Shown piece after piece: positions 26,094 to 35,075 of a stretch of DNA of 64,000 nt. The notes beneath the pieces are model-generated. The model was not told the origin of the DNA, ran no database searches, and saw only the letters and a list, made by a program, of their open reading frames with translations. Source of the DNA: Arthrobacter sp. NtRootA1 (GTDB taxonomy: Bacteria; Actinomycetota; Actinomycetes; Actinomycetales; Micrococcaceae); contig NZ_AP024630.1 in assembly GCF_019976975.1 (NCBI RefSeq), positions 4,216,001 to 4,280,000 of the forward strand, read 5' to 3'. How positions within the stretch are numbered: the stretch's first letter is position 1; each line of letters opens with the position of its first letter. A program made the position numbers and the translations under genes.

Positions 26094-27407
26094 ATGCGTA
26101 TTTCAGTCATAGGTTGCGGCTACCTCGGTGCCGTCCATGCGGCCTGTATGGCGAAACTGGGTCACGAAGTCGTAGGGATCGATGTAGACGAGAGTAAGAT
26201 CGCTGACTTATCGTCGGCTAAAGCTCCTTTCTATGAACCCGGTCTTGACGCCTTGCTCGCAGACGTACAGGAAACAGGGCAGCTCACATTCACTACCGAT
26301 ATGGCTGCGGCGGCCGGTAGCGAAGTTCATTTCATCTGCGTTGGGACCCCGCAGAAAAAGGGCGAAAACGGTGCGGACTTGACCTATGTCGACGCTGCTA
26401 TTCTGGGACTGATCCCCCATTTGGCCCCTGGCGACATCGTCGTCGGCAAATCCACGGTCCCGGTTGGCACCGCGGCACGACTTGCCGGATTAGTCGCCGA
26501 GCGCCAGCCTGACGCTCACTTAGTTTGGAACCCCGAGTTCCTGAGGGAAGGTCACGCAGTCGCCGATACCCTTCACCCTGACCGGTTCGTCTACGGCGTT
26601 AGCGATGGTTCTGAGGATCACATAGCCGTCGATATCCTGGACAATGTCTATGCGGCACCGCTGTCTAACGGAACACCGCGTCTGATCACAGACCTTCCAA
26701 CAGCCGAGCTTGTCAAGACGGCAGCAAATTCCTTCCTTGCAACCAAGATCTCGTTCATCAACGCCATGGCCGAACTTTGCGATGCCGCGGGGGCCGATGT
26801 GACGCGTCTTGCTGATGCAATTGGCATGGACGAAAGGATTGGTCGTAAATTCTTGCACGCTGGCATTGGCTTCGGCGGCGGCTGCCTGCCCAAGGACATC
26901 CGCGCCTTCATGGCCAGAGCAGGTGAATTAGGAGCCGACCAAGCCCTGACGTTCTTGCGGGAAGTTGATGCCATCAATATGCGTCGCCGAACGCGAGTCG
27001 TGGAGCTGACTCGAGAACTCTGTGGTGATGGCCTCCTCGGCAAGCGCATAACTGTTTTGGGTGCGGCCTTCAAACCGGAAAGCGACGATGTGCGCGACTC
27101 CCCGTCCCTTAGCATTGCAGCACAGCTGCAACTGCAAGGCGCAGTGGTCACCGTCACCGACCCAAAAGCGCTGGCCAACGCCGCGCGACGTTTTCCTGAG
27201 CTTCAGTATGTCCCAGACGTTGAATCGGCTCTCGAAAACGCCGACATTGTCTTGCTTCTCACGGAATGGCAGGAATACCAGGAACTCGATCCGCACGTGC
27301 TGAGAAATGCTGTTGCGACGCCACGCATTCTGGACGGCCGTAATGTCCTTGACCCAGCAAAGTGGCGCGCAGCCGGTTGGCAATACCGCGGACTCGGACG
27401 GCCGTAA
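26094..27407 (+). CDS. ugd: UDP-glucose 6-dehydrogenase
   Basis: About 437 residues from the ATG at 26094, with GGAAGG upstream; the open frame begins before the previous stop. GCGYLGAVHAACMAKLGHEV is the NAD-binding start (7-26). GKSTVPVGT, NPEFLREGHAV and GFGGGCLPKD with the catalytic Cys264 are the family signatures. It oxidises UDP-glucose to UDP-glucuronate with two NAD+. With galU in the same window it gives the uronic acid of the polymer. It begins 61 bp after the phosphoglycosyltransferase. Confidence 0.95.
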   Translation: MRISVIGCGYLGAVHAACMAKLGHEVVGIDVDESKIADLSSAKAPFYEPGLDALLADVQETGQLTFTTDMAAAAGSEVHFICVGTPQKKGENGADLTYVDAAILGLIPHLAPGDIVVGKSTVPVGTAARLAGLVAERQPDAHLVWNPEFLREGHAVADTLHPDRFVYGVSDGSEDHIAVDILDNVYAAPLSNGTPRLITDLPTAELVKTAANSFLATKISFINAMAELCDAAGADVTRLADAIGMDERIGRKFLHAGIGFGGGCLPKDIRAFMARAGELGADQALTFLREVDAINMRRRTRVVELTRELCGDGLLGKRITVLGAAFKPESDDVRDSPSLSIAAQLQLQGAVVTVTDPKALANAARRFPELQYVPDVESALENADIVLLLTEWQEYQELDPHVLRNAVATPRILDGRNVLDPAKWRAAGWQYRGLGRP

Positions 27408-27410
27408 GCG

Positions 27411-29276
27411 ATGAGCAGCGATCACGTCAGCACACATGCCCGACGCTCGGGTACCGGCAGCAAAACTCGTCGATCAACCCAGAAACGCCGGCGCCGGCTC
27501 TTGGTCGCAGGCATCTGGTCAATAGTGGTGACAATCATCGTTTTGGGCTGTGTTGCCTGGCTGGGAGCGAGAGCCGTAACCATCCAGTCCGAGTTGAAAG
27601 CGGCGACAGCTTTACTGCCCAACCTAAAAACGGATATGGCAGCCAATGACGCAGGCGCAGCTGCCGGAACGGTTGAAGCCCTCGTGCTGCACACCGGCGC
27701 TGCTCGGGATGCTGCAAACGATCCCCTGTGGAAGGCCGCGTCAGTTCTCCCGTTCGTGGGACCAAACATGCAGGCCGCCAGTGAAGTTGCTACTTCTGCG
27801 GACGACGTGGCTCGCCTAGGAGCAGTTCCACTCGTGAGAGCATTCGAATCGCTCAACTGGAAAGCGCTGACCCCCGGTCCCGGGGGCATGGACCTCACGC
27901 CCCTTCAGTCCGCGGCACCACAGGTAGAGTCAGCCGCCTACACAGTCAGGGAATCGGCGCAACGCCTTAATGGCATAGATGTTGACGGTCTCCTCCCTCA
28001 GGTTTCAGCGCCGCTCATTGAAGCAAGAGAGAAACTGTCTTCACTACAAGGAGATTTGGAATCAGCCGCAGATGCAGCAAGTCTCGCGCCCGACATGTTG
28101 GGCGCCGAAGCCCCTCGCCGCTACCTGCTCCTTATGCAGAACAATGCGGAGGCCCGGGCTTCAGGCGGAATTCCGGGCGCACTGGCCGTCCTAAAAATTG
28201 ACAAAGGAAATCTGAAGCTGGAGGCACAAACGAGTGCGACAGCCCTGGGAGCTTTCATACCGCCAGTGGCCATCGACTCCGAGCAGCAGGCGATTTACTC
28301 TGCCCGCGTTGGCAAGTTCATGCAAGACGTCAACCTCACGCCGGACTTCCCGACCACCGCAACCACGGCCCAGGCAATGTGGGAGAAGCGCACGGGCGAG
28401 CACTTAGATGGGGTCCTCTCCCTTGATCCAATTGCGCTCAGCTTCATATTGGAAGCGACTGGGCCAGTACAAATGACGGACCCTTTAGTGAAGGAAATCG
28501 GGAGTAGCCTTCCCGCCCAACTGACAGCGGAGAACGTGGTGCGGACGTTGTTGTCCGACTCCTATGCGAAGATCGACAAGCCCGATCTCCAGGACGTCTA
28601 CTTCGCAAGCGCGGCGCAAGAGATCTTCTCTGCCCTTTCGTCGGGAAAAACCGATCCGAAGAAACTTATGGACTCCGTCTCGCGTGGTGTACAGGAACGC
28701 CGCATCCTTCTGTGGTCGGCATCGACTGACGAACAAGCCACCATCGGCAAGTACACCCTCGGCGGATTGATAGCCGGCGCCGCCACTTCCCCAGCCCAAT
28801 TTGGTGTCTACTTCAATGACGGCACCGGGGCGAAAATGGACTACTGGATGAAGCGCACGGTTCAAGTGGTCAAAGACTGTACGCGGGATGGATATCGCGA
28901 AATGACCGTACGGGTCACGAACACCAACACAGCGCCGAGCGATGCAGCAAGAACTCTCCCGCGATATGTGACTGGTGACGGGGCATATGGCGTTCCTGCC
29001 GGATCAGTGCAAACCAACCTAGTTGCATACGGCCCGGCACAGTCGAATATTGACACGGTTGTCAAAGATGGAGCAAAAATCCCGTTTGCAGCGCAGCGCC
29101 ACGGCCAGAGGGCCGTCGGAACAGCTACCATCCAGCTAGCCCCAGGCCAAAGCAGTAGCGTCGAATTCACTTTTGGACACATCGTCCAGCATGCTGCACC
29201 CCAAATCGTTGTCACACCCACAACACAGCTCGTCAAGGATGTCATCAAGGCGCCGTCAGTCCCGGCTTGTGAATAA
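27411..29276 (+). CDS. DUF4012 domain membrane-anchored protein
   Basis: 621 residues, starting 3 bp after the ugd stop. A Lys/Arg-rich cytoplasmic head (to about 33) leads to one transmembrane helix (LLVAGIWSIVVTIIVLGCVA). A helical extracytoplasmic part of about 180 residues comes next, then PRRYLLLMQNNAEARASGGI, the hallmark of DUF4012. The later part is beta-rich with LSLDPIALSFILEATGPVQM. DUF4012 proteins recur in actinobacterial polysaccharide clusters; no activity is established that I can cite. Acts outside the membrane, possibly in assembly or attachment of the polymer. Likely end of the long operon. Confidence 0.85.
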   Translation: MSSDHVSTHARRSGTGSKTRRSTQKRRRRLLVAGIWSIVVTIIVLGCVAWLGARAVTIQSELKAATALLPNLKTDMAANDAGAAAGTVEALVLHTGAARDAANDPLWKAASVLPFVGPNMQAASEVATSADDVARLGAVPLVRAFESLNWKALTPGPGGMDLTPLQSAAPQVESAAYTVRESAQRLNGIDVDGLLPQVSAPLIEAREKLSSLQGDLESAADAASLAPDMLGAEAPRRYLLLMQNNAEARASGGIPGALAVLKIDKGNLKLEAQTSATALGAFIPPVAIDSEQQAIYSARVGKFMQDVNLTPDFPTTATTAQAMWEKRTGEHLDGVLSLDPIALSFILEATGPVQMTDPLVKEIGSSLPAQLTAENVVRTLLSDSYAKIDKPDLQDVYFASAAQEIFSALSSGKTDPKKLMDSVSRGVQERRILLWSASTDEQATIGKYTLGGLIAGAATSPAQFGVYFNDGTGAKMDYWMKRTVQVVKDCTRDGYREMTVRVTNTNTAPSDAARTLPRYVTGDGAYGVPAGSVQTNLVAYGPAQSNIDTVVKDGAKIPFAAQRHGQRAVGTATIQLAPGQSSSVEFTFGHIVQHAAPQIVVTPTTQLVKDVIKAPSVPACE

Positions 29277-29449
29277 GCCGAGACTGGAAGGTTAATCCTT
29301 TGTAACGGGATTGGATTTTCTTTGCTCGACTAGCCGACGAATGGTAAGTTTTATCTGGGCAACACATGAGATTTCGCCTTAGGGTCGCTCAGGGCCTCGG
29401 AAATCTCCAACACACACGTGGTACCACATCGGGTCTCAGGGGGACACAA

Positions 29450-30070
29450 ATGAAGAAATCTCTTGCAGCGCTTACGCTCGCAGGTTCCATCGCACTTGTC
29501 GGCGCAGTTCCAGCCGTCGCAACCAACTACCCAGCACCGAACTCCAGCGTTGCAGTTTCCGACGCATCGGTTGCACCGGGAGAAGCATTTACTTTTAGTG
29601 GCACAGGTTTTACTCCGGGTGAAGGTATTACTATCACCGTCACCCCGACCGGCACACCGGCAGCTAGCGGCGGCAGCGTTTCTGCCGGTAGCCTTTCCGT
29701 CTCGGGCCGCATTCCGCTGGCACCTTCAACTTTGGCTACCGTAGCTGACGCAAACGGTGCTTTTGCAACGCCGATCGTCATTGACACTCCGGGTGCATAC
29801 GCCTTGACCGCTACCGGCAACACGTCGGGCCACACGGTTGGTCCTGTCACCGTAGTGGTCGGAGGCACCGCCCTTTCCAACACTGGCGGCAACTCCGGCA
29901 CCGGAACGGGCACGGGCCTGGCGAACACTGGCGGTGTTCCGCTGGCAAACACTGGCGCTGACTCCACTCTGATCCTTTGGTCCCTCGTGGGCGCAGGCGC
30001 GCTTGCCGCTGGTACCGCATCCGTGGTGGTCGCCCGCCGCCGCGCCAAGAACACCGAGGCTGCTGCCTAA
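29450..30070 (+). CDS. small surface protein with LAxTG sorting signal
   Basis: About 206 residues from the ATG at 29450, seven bases after AGGGGG. A signal peptide ends near AVPAVA. The exported part (30-140) has Ig-like beta character: SVAPGEAFTFSGTGFTPGEG, then GAFATPIVIDTPGAYALTATG. The C-terminus has two LANTG motifs (157-161 and 165-169), a hydrophobic segment (STLILWSLVGAGALAAG) and a basic RRRAK tail. LAxTG is the motif of class E sortases in high-GC actinobacteria, so wall anchoring is likely. No sortase is in the window. Paralogous to the minus-strand gene at 31869-32438. Confidence 0.85.
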   Translation: MKKSLAALTLAGSIALVGAVPAVATNYPAPNSSVAVSDASVAPGEAFTFSGTGFTPGEGITITVTPTGTPAASGGSVSAGSLSVSGRIPLAPSTLATVADANGAFATPIVIDTPGAYALTATGNTSGHTVGPVTVVVGGTALSNTGGNSGTGTGTGLANTGGVPLANTGADSTLILWSLVGAGALAAGTASVVVARRRAKNTEAAA

Positions 30071-30089
30071 AGGCACCACGCTTCAAGCC

Positions 30090-30136
30090 AAGGGTGGCTT
30101 GTCGACGAAGATGTTTCGTCGATAAGCCACCCTTTT
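30090..30136 (+). terminator. strong stem-loop terminator
   Basis: Two 20-bp arms (30090-30109 and 30115-30134) pair with one G-U type mismatch around a 5-nt loop, followed by TTTTC. It lies about 20 bp beyond the LAxTG protein gene. Confidence 0.9.
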
Positions 30137-30346
30137 CTGTTTCGCGTTCCTAGTCCAAGAGCTTCTGTGGTATTCATATGATTATGGGGCGACATTGGAG
30201 TAGGCGACGGAGGCATTTCGAGCTACGTTTGCCCTCATATCGCTTACCGACGCTCCCCCAGGAATTTCCCCAATACGTTCTCCTGGCACTGCTGGCAGTT
30301 GCCGCCGCCAGCGTCAGCGCTTGGGCACTCATCCGAACTTCCTGAG

Positions 30347-30793
30347 ATGCAATTGAAAAACACACTCCCCTGGAGGATAGCTTTAGTCGCATATTTGGGG
30401 AGCTTGGGTGTTATTGGTTTTTGGCCTACTCCGGTGGACCAACCTATCCAAGGAACACTTGCGACGGTGCTGAATTTCCTGCACCGGCACGGTGTACCAC
30501 ATTGGTTCGACTACCATGTGGTGGAATCCTCGGCAAACGTAGCCATGTTCATTCCCCTCGGAATCTTTGCAGCTATGGCCTTCCCAACAAGAGCTTGGTG
30601 GGTCCTCACTGGGCTTGGAATCCTGGTTTCCACATGTATGGAGCTTGGTCAATTACTGTTTATTACAGCCCGCTTTTCAAGCGTGGTTGATGTTGTCATG
30701 AACACCCTGGGGACTGTCATTGGCGTCGCAGCGATGCAGCTGCTTGCCCGGAGGAGGCGTACAAAGTTCGCCAGTCCCCAAGGCACTTCCTAA
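30347..30793 (+). CDS. VanZ-like membrane protein
   Basis: About 148 residues from the ATG at 30347. Four transmembrane segments: LVAYLGSLGVIGFWP, the region around NVAMFIPLGIFAAMAF, WWVLTGLGILVSTCMELGQL and VVDVVMNTLGTVIGVAA. Motifs NVAMFIPLG, ELGQL and SVVDVVMNTLGTVIG are standard for the VanZ family. Named after a teicoplanin-resistance gene, but most family members have no tested role. It overlaps the end of galU on the other strand by 4 bp. Confidence 0.85.
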   Translation: MQLKNTLPWRIALVAYLGSLGVIGFWPTPVDQPIQGTLATVLNFLHRHGVPHWFDYHVVESSANVAMFIPLGIFAAMAFPTRAWWVLTGLGILVSTCMELGQLLFITARFSSVVDVVMNTLGTVIGVAAMQLLARRRRTKFASPQGTS

Positions 30794-31662
30794 CCAATGA
30801 AGCCCTTCATCCAAGTCTTCAGATCCTCGCCGAATTCGGGGCGCTCGGACGCCAATGTGATCACGGCTTTCAGGTAGCTGAGCTTATCTCCAGTGTCGTA
30901 GCGTCGACCGCGGAAGACCACTCCGTAGACACCTGTGCCGTCGCCCTCCCCTACCGCGAGTGTCTGGAGCGCGTCCGTGAGTTGGATTTCTCCGCCACGG
31001 CCAGGTTCGGTGTTTTCCAGAACCTCAAATACAGCCGGGTGGAGGACATAGCGGCCAATAATGGCCAAGTTCGACGGCGCATCTTCCGCCTTGGGTTTCT
31101 CCACCAAGTTATTCACTCGGACGTACACTTCCCCATCAACAGCGGAGACGTTGGCACAGCCGTAGGCGCTGATCTGCGCCGGCTCCACCTCAATCAGAGC
31201 GATCACCGAGCCGCCGGTCTTCTTCTGAACTTCCATCATTGTGGTTAGGAGTTCGTCGCGCTCATCGATGAGGTCGTCTCCCAAAAGAACCGCAAAAGGT
31301 TCATCGCCCACGTGCTGGCGACCGCAAAGTACAGCGTGTCCCAGCCCCTTCGGTTCACCCTGGCGAACGTAATGGATCGGCCCTAGCCCTGAGGCATGCT
31401 GGACGGCATCCAGGCGTGCTTGATCGCCCTTCAGCTCCAATGACCGTTCCAGCGCCGGTGTCCGGTCAAAGTGATCTTCCAGGGCCCGCTTGCTTTGGCC
31501 CGTGATCATGAGGATGTCGCTCAGGCCCGCATTGGCGGCTTCCTCCACTACGTATTGGATGGCCGGGGCATCAACAACGGGCAACATCTCCTTTGGCATT
31601 GCCTTGGTGGCGGGCAAAAAACGCGTACCCAGTCCAGCAGCCGGAATTACAGCCTTGCGCAC
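30790..31662 (-). CDS. galU: UTP-glucose-1-phosphate uridylyltransferase
   Basis: About 290 residues from a GTG at 31662 with GGGGGAATATT upstream, which gives the usual (M)RKAVIPAAGLGTRFLP start; the frame extends nine codons further. AAGLGTRFLPATKAMPKEML binds the nucleotide. VLLGDDLID and EKPKAEDAPSNLAIIGRYVL are family motifs, and GRRYDTGDKLSYLKA is at the C-terminus. It makes UDP-glucose, the substrate of Ugd 3.4 kb away, and so feeds glucuronate and glucose to the polymer. Confidence 0.95.
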   Translation of the reverse strand: MRKAVIPAAGLGTRFLPATKAMPKEMLPVVDAPAIQYVVEEAANAGLSDILMITGQSKRALEDHFDRTPALERSLELKGDQARLDAVQHASGLGPIHYVRQGEPKGLGHAVLCGRQHVGDEPFAVLLGDDLIDERDELLTTMMEVQKKTGGSVIALIEVEPAQISAYGCANVSAVDGEVYVRVNNLVEKPKAEDAPSNLAIIGRYVLHPAVFEVLENTEPGRGGEIQLTDALQTLAVGEGDGTGVYGVVFRGRRYDTGDKLSYLKAVITLASERPEFGEDLKTWMKGFIG

Positions 31663-31800
31663 AATATTCCCCCATGTAGTCATGAGCAAACCCTATAAAC
31701 CCTTGCGGGAATTACGAAATTTGATATACGTATATTAGTTAAGGGCTTACGGCGCGTCCACCCTTTTTGGTTCGGAAGCCGCTTCAACTTTGGTCAAGTC

Positions 31801-31840
31801 AGGGCAGGTGCTTTCCGGTTTCCCGGCAAGCACCTGCCCT
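31801..31840 (-). terminator. hairpin downstream of surface-protein gene
   Basis: A perfect 13-bp stem (31801-31813 with 31828-31840) and 14-nt loop lie about 30 bp past the stop of the minus-strand surface-protein gene. No clear T-run. Confidence 0.65.
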
Positions 31841-31868
31841 CCTGAAAAGACGTATTACTTGCTGAAGC

Positions 31869-32438
31869 CTAGGCCTTTGCCTTGGCGCGACGAATCAGCG
31901 CTGCCGATGCTGCGCTGGCAGCGAGGGCGCCTCCGCCAACAAGCGACCACAGGACCAGGCTGGAATCGGCAGCGGTGTTGGCCTGGCCGGTTGCGCCAAC
32001 CGCGGTAACGCTGGAAGCACCAGTGAATCCCGAATTGCCCTTGCCGCCGCCCTGGCCGGCATTAACAGTGACGGCTGCCCAGCGGGTGTTGCCGGACGTG
32101 GCGCCAACGGCGCTGATTGTGTACCTACCGCTATCGGGGAAGGTAATAGAGGTGGCGAAAGCGCCGGTGCCGTCAGCGATGACACTGAAGCTGGACGGAG
32201 CGGGCCGCTCGCCTTCCGAGTCCTTCTTGCCGCCGGTCCTTTCGAACGTAACATTGATGGTTTCGCCGCCGATGTAGCCAGTGCCTGCGAAAGTGATGGA
32301 TTCGCCGGCAGCTATGGTGCCGTCGGAAACGGTCCCCTGCTCGTTGCCCGGCGCCGGGTAGGTCGATGCCACGGCCGGAGCCGTCCCGGCCAGTGCGATT
32401 ATGCCTGCAAGTGCAAGCGCTGCAATAGACTTCTTCAA
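31869..32438 (-). CDS. small surface protein, LAxTG-protein paralog with degenerate motif
   Basis: 189 residues from a TTG (32438) behind AGGGGGG. It repeats the plan of the protein at 29450-30070: MKKSIAALALAGIIALAG signal, a TYPAPGNE start to the mature part, ESITFAGTGYIGGETINVTF, GAFATSITFPDSGRYTISAVG, then a C-terminal hydrophobic segment SSLVLWSLVGGGALAA and a basic RRAKAKA tail. At the sorting position it reads GQANTAADS instead of LANTGADS, losing both the Leu and the Gly of LAxTG. It may stay membrane-anchored or use a relaxed sortase. Ends at a hairpin. Confidence 0.82.
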   Translation of the reverse strand: MKKSIAALALAGIIALAGTAPAVASTYPAPGNEQGTVSDGTIAAGESITFAGTGYIGGETINVTFERTGGKKDSEGERPAPSSFSVIADGTGAFATSITFPDSGRYTISAVGATSGNTRWAAVTVNAGQGGGKGNSGFTGASSVTAVGATGQANTAADSSLVLWSLVGGGALAASAASAALIRRAKAKA

Positions 32439-32791
32439 TTGTCCCCCCTGAGACTAATTACGAAATTCGTGTGATGTTGCGGATGCAGATCCCCCATGGA
32501 ATAGCGTTCCCAAATCCCAAATGTCTATCCAGGGACGACGATATCATTCACGGCTCGCTCACAGCAGGGCTACTTCACAGTAGTTACGCAGGGTTAACCT
32601 GCCGTCTATCTGGCCGATTTGCAGGCACGGAGTCACTGATTGACCGATTATCGACTATTTTTGACACTAGACTTGCCATAAATGACAACGCCGTGAGGTA
32701 GCCCGTCAGTAAGGTTGTGCACTCTTTGACGAGGCAATCCGCGCCTGAGCGGCTCCAGCGCCACCCTCGACGGCTCCTGTAGGCTACCTAG
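32439..32791. other. intergenic region without recognised genes
   Basis: About 350 bp between divergent genes. It carries the promoter of the minus-strand surface protein and of the DUF6270-like gene. No open frame with a ribosome binding site, no palindrome and no RNA motif was recognised. Confidence 0.4.
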
Positions 32792-33493
32792 GTGCCTTCT
32801 GTTTTCATATATGGGAGCTGCGTTTCCCGAGATCCCTTCGAAAAGCCAAACGAATTCGAACTGAAGGGCTACTTCGCCAGGTCGTCACTGGGCAGCGCAT
32901 TCCGCCAGCCGCCCACCGCAGATACCCCGCTACCGAACATGGATGCGTTGGCGAGCCGGTTCCAGCAACGGATGGTTCAGTCTGACATTCACAAGAATCT
33001 TGCGGAGTCCCTGACCACTACTGAGTACGACTGGCTCGTTGTGGATTTCATCGACGAACGTATGAATACGATCGAGCTCGGCGGGACAACAATTACCCAA
33101 TCAGACGAGCTCAAGACCATAGAGTTCGCAGTTGATCCCGCCACTGTGCATGAGCCGTGGAGTGAAACCGGATGGTCCAACCGCGTCGAAGGCCTGCATA
33201 CTCTTGTGAGACTCGTGGACCCATCCAAGATCATCGTCAACCGCGTTTACTGGGCGACTATTGACACTTCCGGGCAACCTTTCGGACGTTCCCGGTGGTT
33301 CGATCGTAATAACCGCCTGCTCTATGACCTGTACAAAGAGATCGAGAAATCGCCGGGTATCCGGTTTATCGACTACCCGGGCGGAGCCCCCTTGGCCGCA
33401 GACAAGCATGGGTGGGGCCGACAACCCTTCCACTACAGCGAAGTTTCAAACGATCATTTCCTCTCGGAGCTTTCACGTTTGACCAAGGTCTAA
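32792..33493 (+). CDS. DUF6270-like protein
   Basis: 233 residues from GTG. It opens with SVFIYGSCVSRDPFE, a Gly-Ser-Cys-Val-Ser-Arg-Asp motif that I associate with DUF6270 proteins of capsule and EPS clusters. LVVDFIDERMN, KIIVNRVYWAT and PFHYSEVSNDHFLSEL follow. The order (early GSC or GxS motif, late D-x-x-H-like region) is reminiscent of SGNH-type esterases or acyltransferases, but this is only a resemblance. No signal peptide. It converges on the hydrolase gene downstream and is the last gene of the surface-polymer region. Confidence 0.6.
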   Translation: MPSVFIYGSCVSRDPFEKPNEFELKGYFARSSLGSAFRQPPTADTPLPNMDALASRFQQRMVQSDIHKNLAESLTTTEYDWLVVDFIDERMNTIELGGTTITQSDELKTIEFAVDPATVHEPWSETGWSNRVEGLHTLVRLVDPSKIIVNRVYWATIDTSGQPFGRSRWFDRNNRLLYDLYKEIEKSPGIRFIDYPGGAPLAADKHGWGRQPFHYSEVSNDHFLSELSRLTKV

Positions 33494-33518
33494 ACGAGGG
33501 ATGGCTCTAACAAGCCCT

Positions 33519-34334
33519 CTACCCCGCTACACCAGACAGAAAAGTTTCCGCATCCTCAGCAACCCTTTCCGGGCACTCCCACAACACCAAGTGACCCGTC
33601 TTCTCGTAGATCTTCAGCTGAGCTCCAGGAATACGGCTGGCAAGGGTTGCTTGATGGTGCCGCGGGATCAGGTGGTCATGAGCGCCCCACAGGATAAGCG
33701 TCGGGGCCGAGATGGTTCCGGCTTCCGTTGGCGGGACAGCATCGTAGTAGCCACGCAAGGACGCCTTCCAAACGGCTGCCGGCATGGCCAAACCGTCCTG
33801 CACCCTGTCCTCGATGTAGGCAGCGGGAACGGTGTGCAGCAGCCGGTACCAGGACAGGGATTCCCGAACCCAGTCTTCTGAAATCGGATCAGTGAGCGCC
33901 TCCACCTCGCTCGCAAATGGTGGTTTCCCCTGCAGACTCAATGGAGATCCCACCAGAATCAGCGATGCCACGAGCTCCGGATGCATCACGGCCAGTTGTT
34001 GGGCGACGTATCCGCCGCTGGATGAACCCAATACGTGAGCCCGCGCTATACCCAAGGCATCAAACACTGCGACTACATCTTTCACAACCGCTGTCAGTGA
34101 GTACCCGTCTTCAGGCTTGTCGGCCCCACCATGGCCTCGCAGGTCTGGCGCCACCAGAGTAAAGGACGGTAGCGAGGCAATCAGCCGCTCAAAACTCCGC
34201 CAGGATTCACCCCACGCATGCAACAAGACCAAGGGCGCGCCGCCGTCGTCGTTCGCTTCACCAAGGTGACCCTGCACAAAACAGGGCACGCTGATCCCGG
34301 TACGCAAAGCGACGGTCCTAACCTCGGACTCCAT
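33519..34334 (-). CDS. alpha/beta hydrolase
   Basis: 271 residues. VLLHAWGESWRSF (oxyanion region), LVAPDLRGHGGADKP, VLGSSSGGYVAQQL with nucleophile Ser105, LILWGAHDHLIP (Asp) and EKTGHLVLWE (His) are the ordered motifs of the family, consistent with a carboxylesterase, epoxide hydrolase or C-C bond hydrolase. No signal peptide, so cytoplasmic. Neighbours do not suggest a substrate. Confidence 0.88.
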   Translation of the reverse strand: MESEVRTVALRTGISVPCFVQGHLGEANDDGGAPLVLLHAWGESWRSFERLIASLPSFTLVAPDLRGHGGADKPEDGYSLTAVVKDVVAVFDALGIARAHVLGSSSGGYVAQQLAVMHPELVASLILVGSPLSLQGKPPFASEVEALTDPISEDWVRESLSWYRLLHTVPAAYIEDRVQDGLAMPAAVWKASLRGYYDAVPPTEAGTISAPTLILWGAHDHLIPRHHQATLASRIPGAQLKIYEKTGHLVLWECPERVAEDAETFLSGVAG

Positions 34335-34358
34335 GCGGCCAGCGTACGCCCGCGCTGG

Positions 34359-35075
34359 CTACTGCACGACCGTCCTGGCTGAATCCGTTGCCGTCTGGCA
34401 TTCCGCGCAGCATCCCGAGTCTTCGGAGGATTCATCAATGACGGCCGCAGGGGGCACAGCACAACAAACGTCGCCACGCCACGCGTTGATTCCTTCGCGC
34501 ACAGCGACGGCGGCAATCACCAGAGCTGCGCCGGCATCGGCCCACCACCAACCCAACGTGCTGTTCAGGACCAGACCTATGAGCAGCACAGCAGAGAGAT
34601 ACGTACACAACAGAGTCTGCTTGGAGTCAGCTACGGCCGTCTTGGAACCGAGTTCACGTCCGGCTCGGCGCTGGGCCCAAGACAAGACGGGCATGATCGC
34701 CAGGCTGAGGGCCGCTATGACGATGCCTTGCGTCGAGTGCTGGGCCGCTCCCCCACCGGTAAGGGACCTGATGGCATCGAACGTGACGAAGGCGGCCAAG
34801 GCGAAGAAGGAAATCGCGATAATCCGGAGGGTTAAGTGCTCGCGGCGCTCCGGGTCCTTGGCGGAGAACTGCCAGGATAATGCCACAGCGGAGGCTACCT
34901 CGATTACCGAATCCAGCCCAAAGCCAATCAAAGCCGAGGAATCCGCCGCGCCGCCAGCCCAGAGCGCCGCTGCCGCCTCGATCACGTTGTAGCTGATGGT
35001 GGCAGCAGCGAAAAGTCTTATCCGACGTGTCAGGACGGCTCGGCGTTCCGAGGCTTCCAGCAGGGCGGTGGTCAT
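34359..35075 (-). CDS. cation diffusion facilitator-type metal exporter with Cys-rich tail
   Basis: About 238 residues from the ATG at 35075, which overlaps the stop of the repressor gene in ATGA. Five to six transmembrane segments; GFGLDSVIEVASAVAL and WWWADAGAALVIAAVAV carry the Asp residues expected for metal transport in TM2 and TM5. The usual C-terminal cytoplasmic domain is absent; instead there is a short tail with five Cys (DVCCAVPP and SGCCAEC). Translational coupling to a CmtR-like Cd/Pb sensor suggests export of soft divalent metals such as Cd or Pb, perhaps Zn. Confidence 0.82.
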   Translation of the reverse strand: MTTALLEASERRAVLTRRIRLFAAATISYNVIEAAAALWAGGAADSSALIGFGLDSVIEVASAVALSWQFSAKDPERREHLTLRIIAISFFALAAFVTFDAIRSLTGGGAAQHSTQGIVIAALSLAIMPVLSWAQRRAGRELGSKTAVADSKQTLLCTYLSAVLLIGLVLNSTLGWWWADAGAALVIAAVAVREGINAWRGDVCCAVPPAAVIDESSEDSGCCAECQTATDSARTVVQ

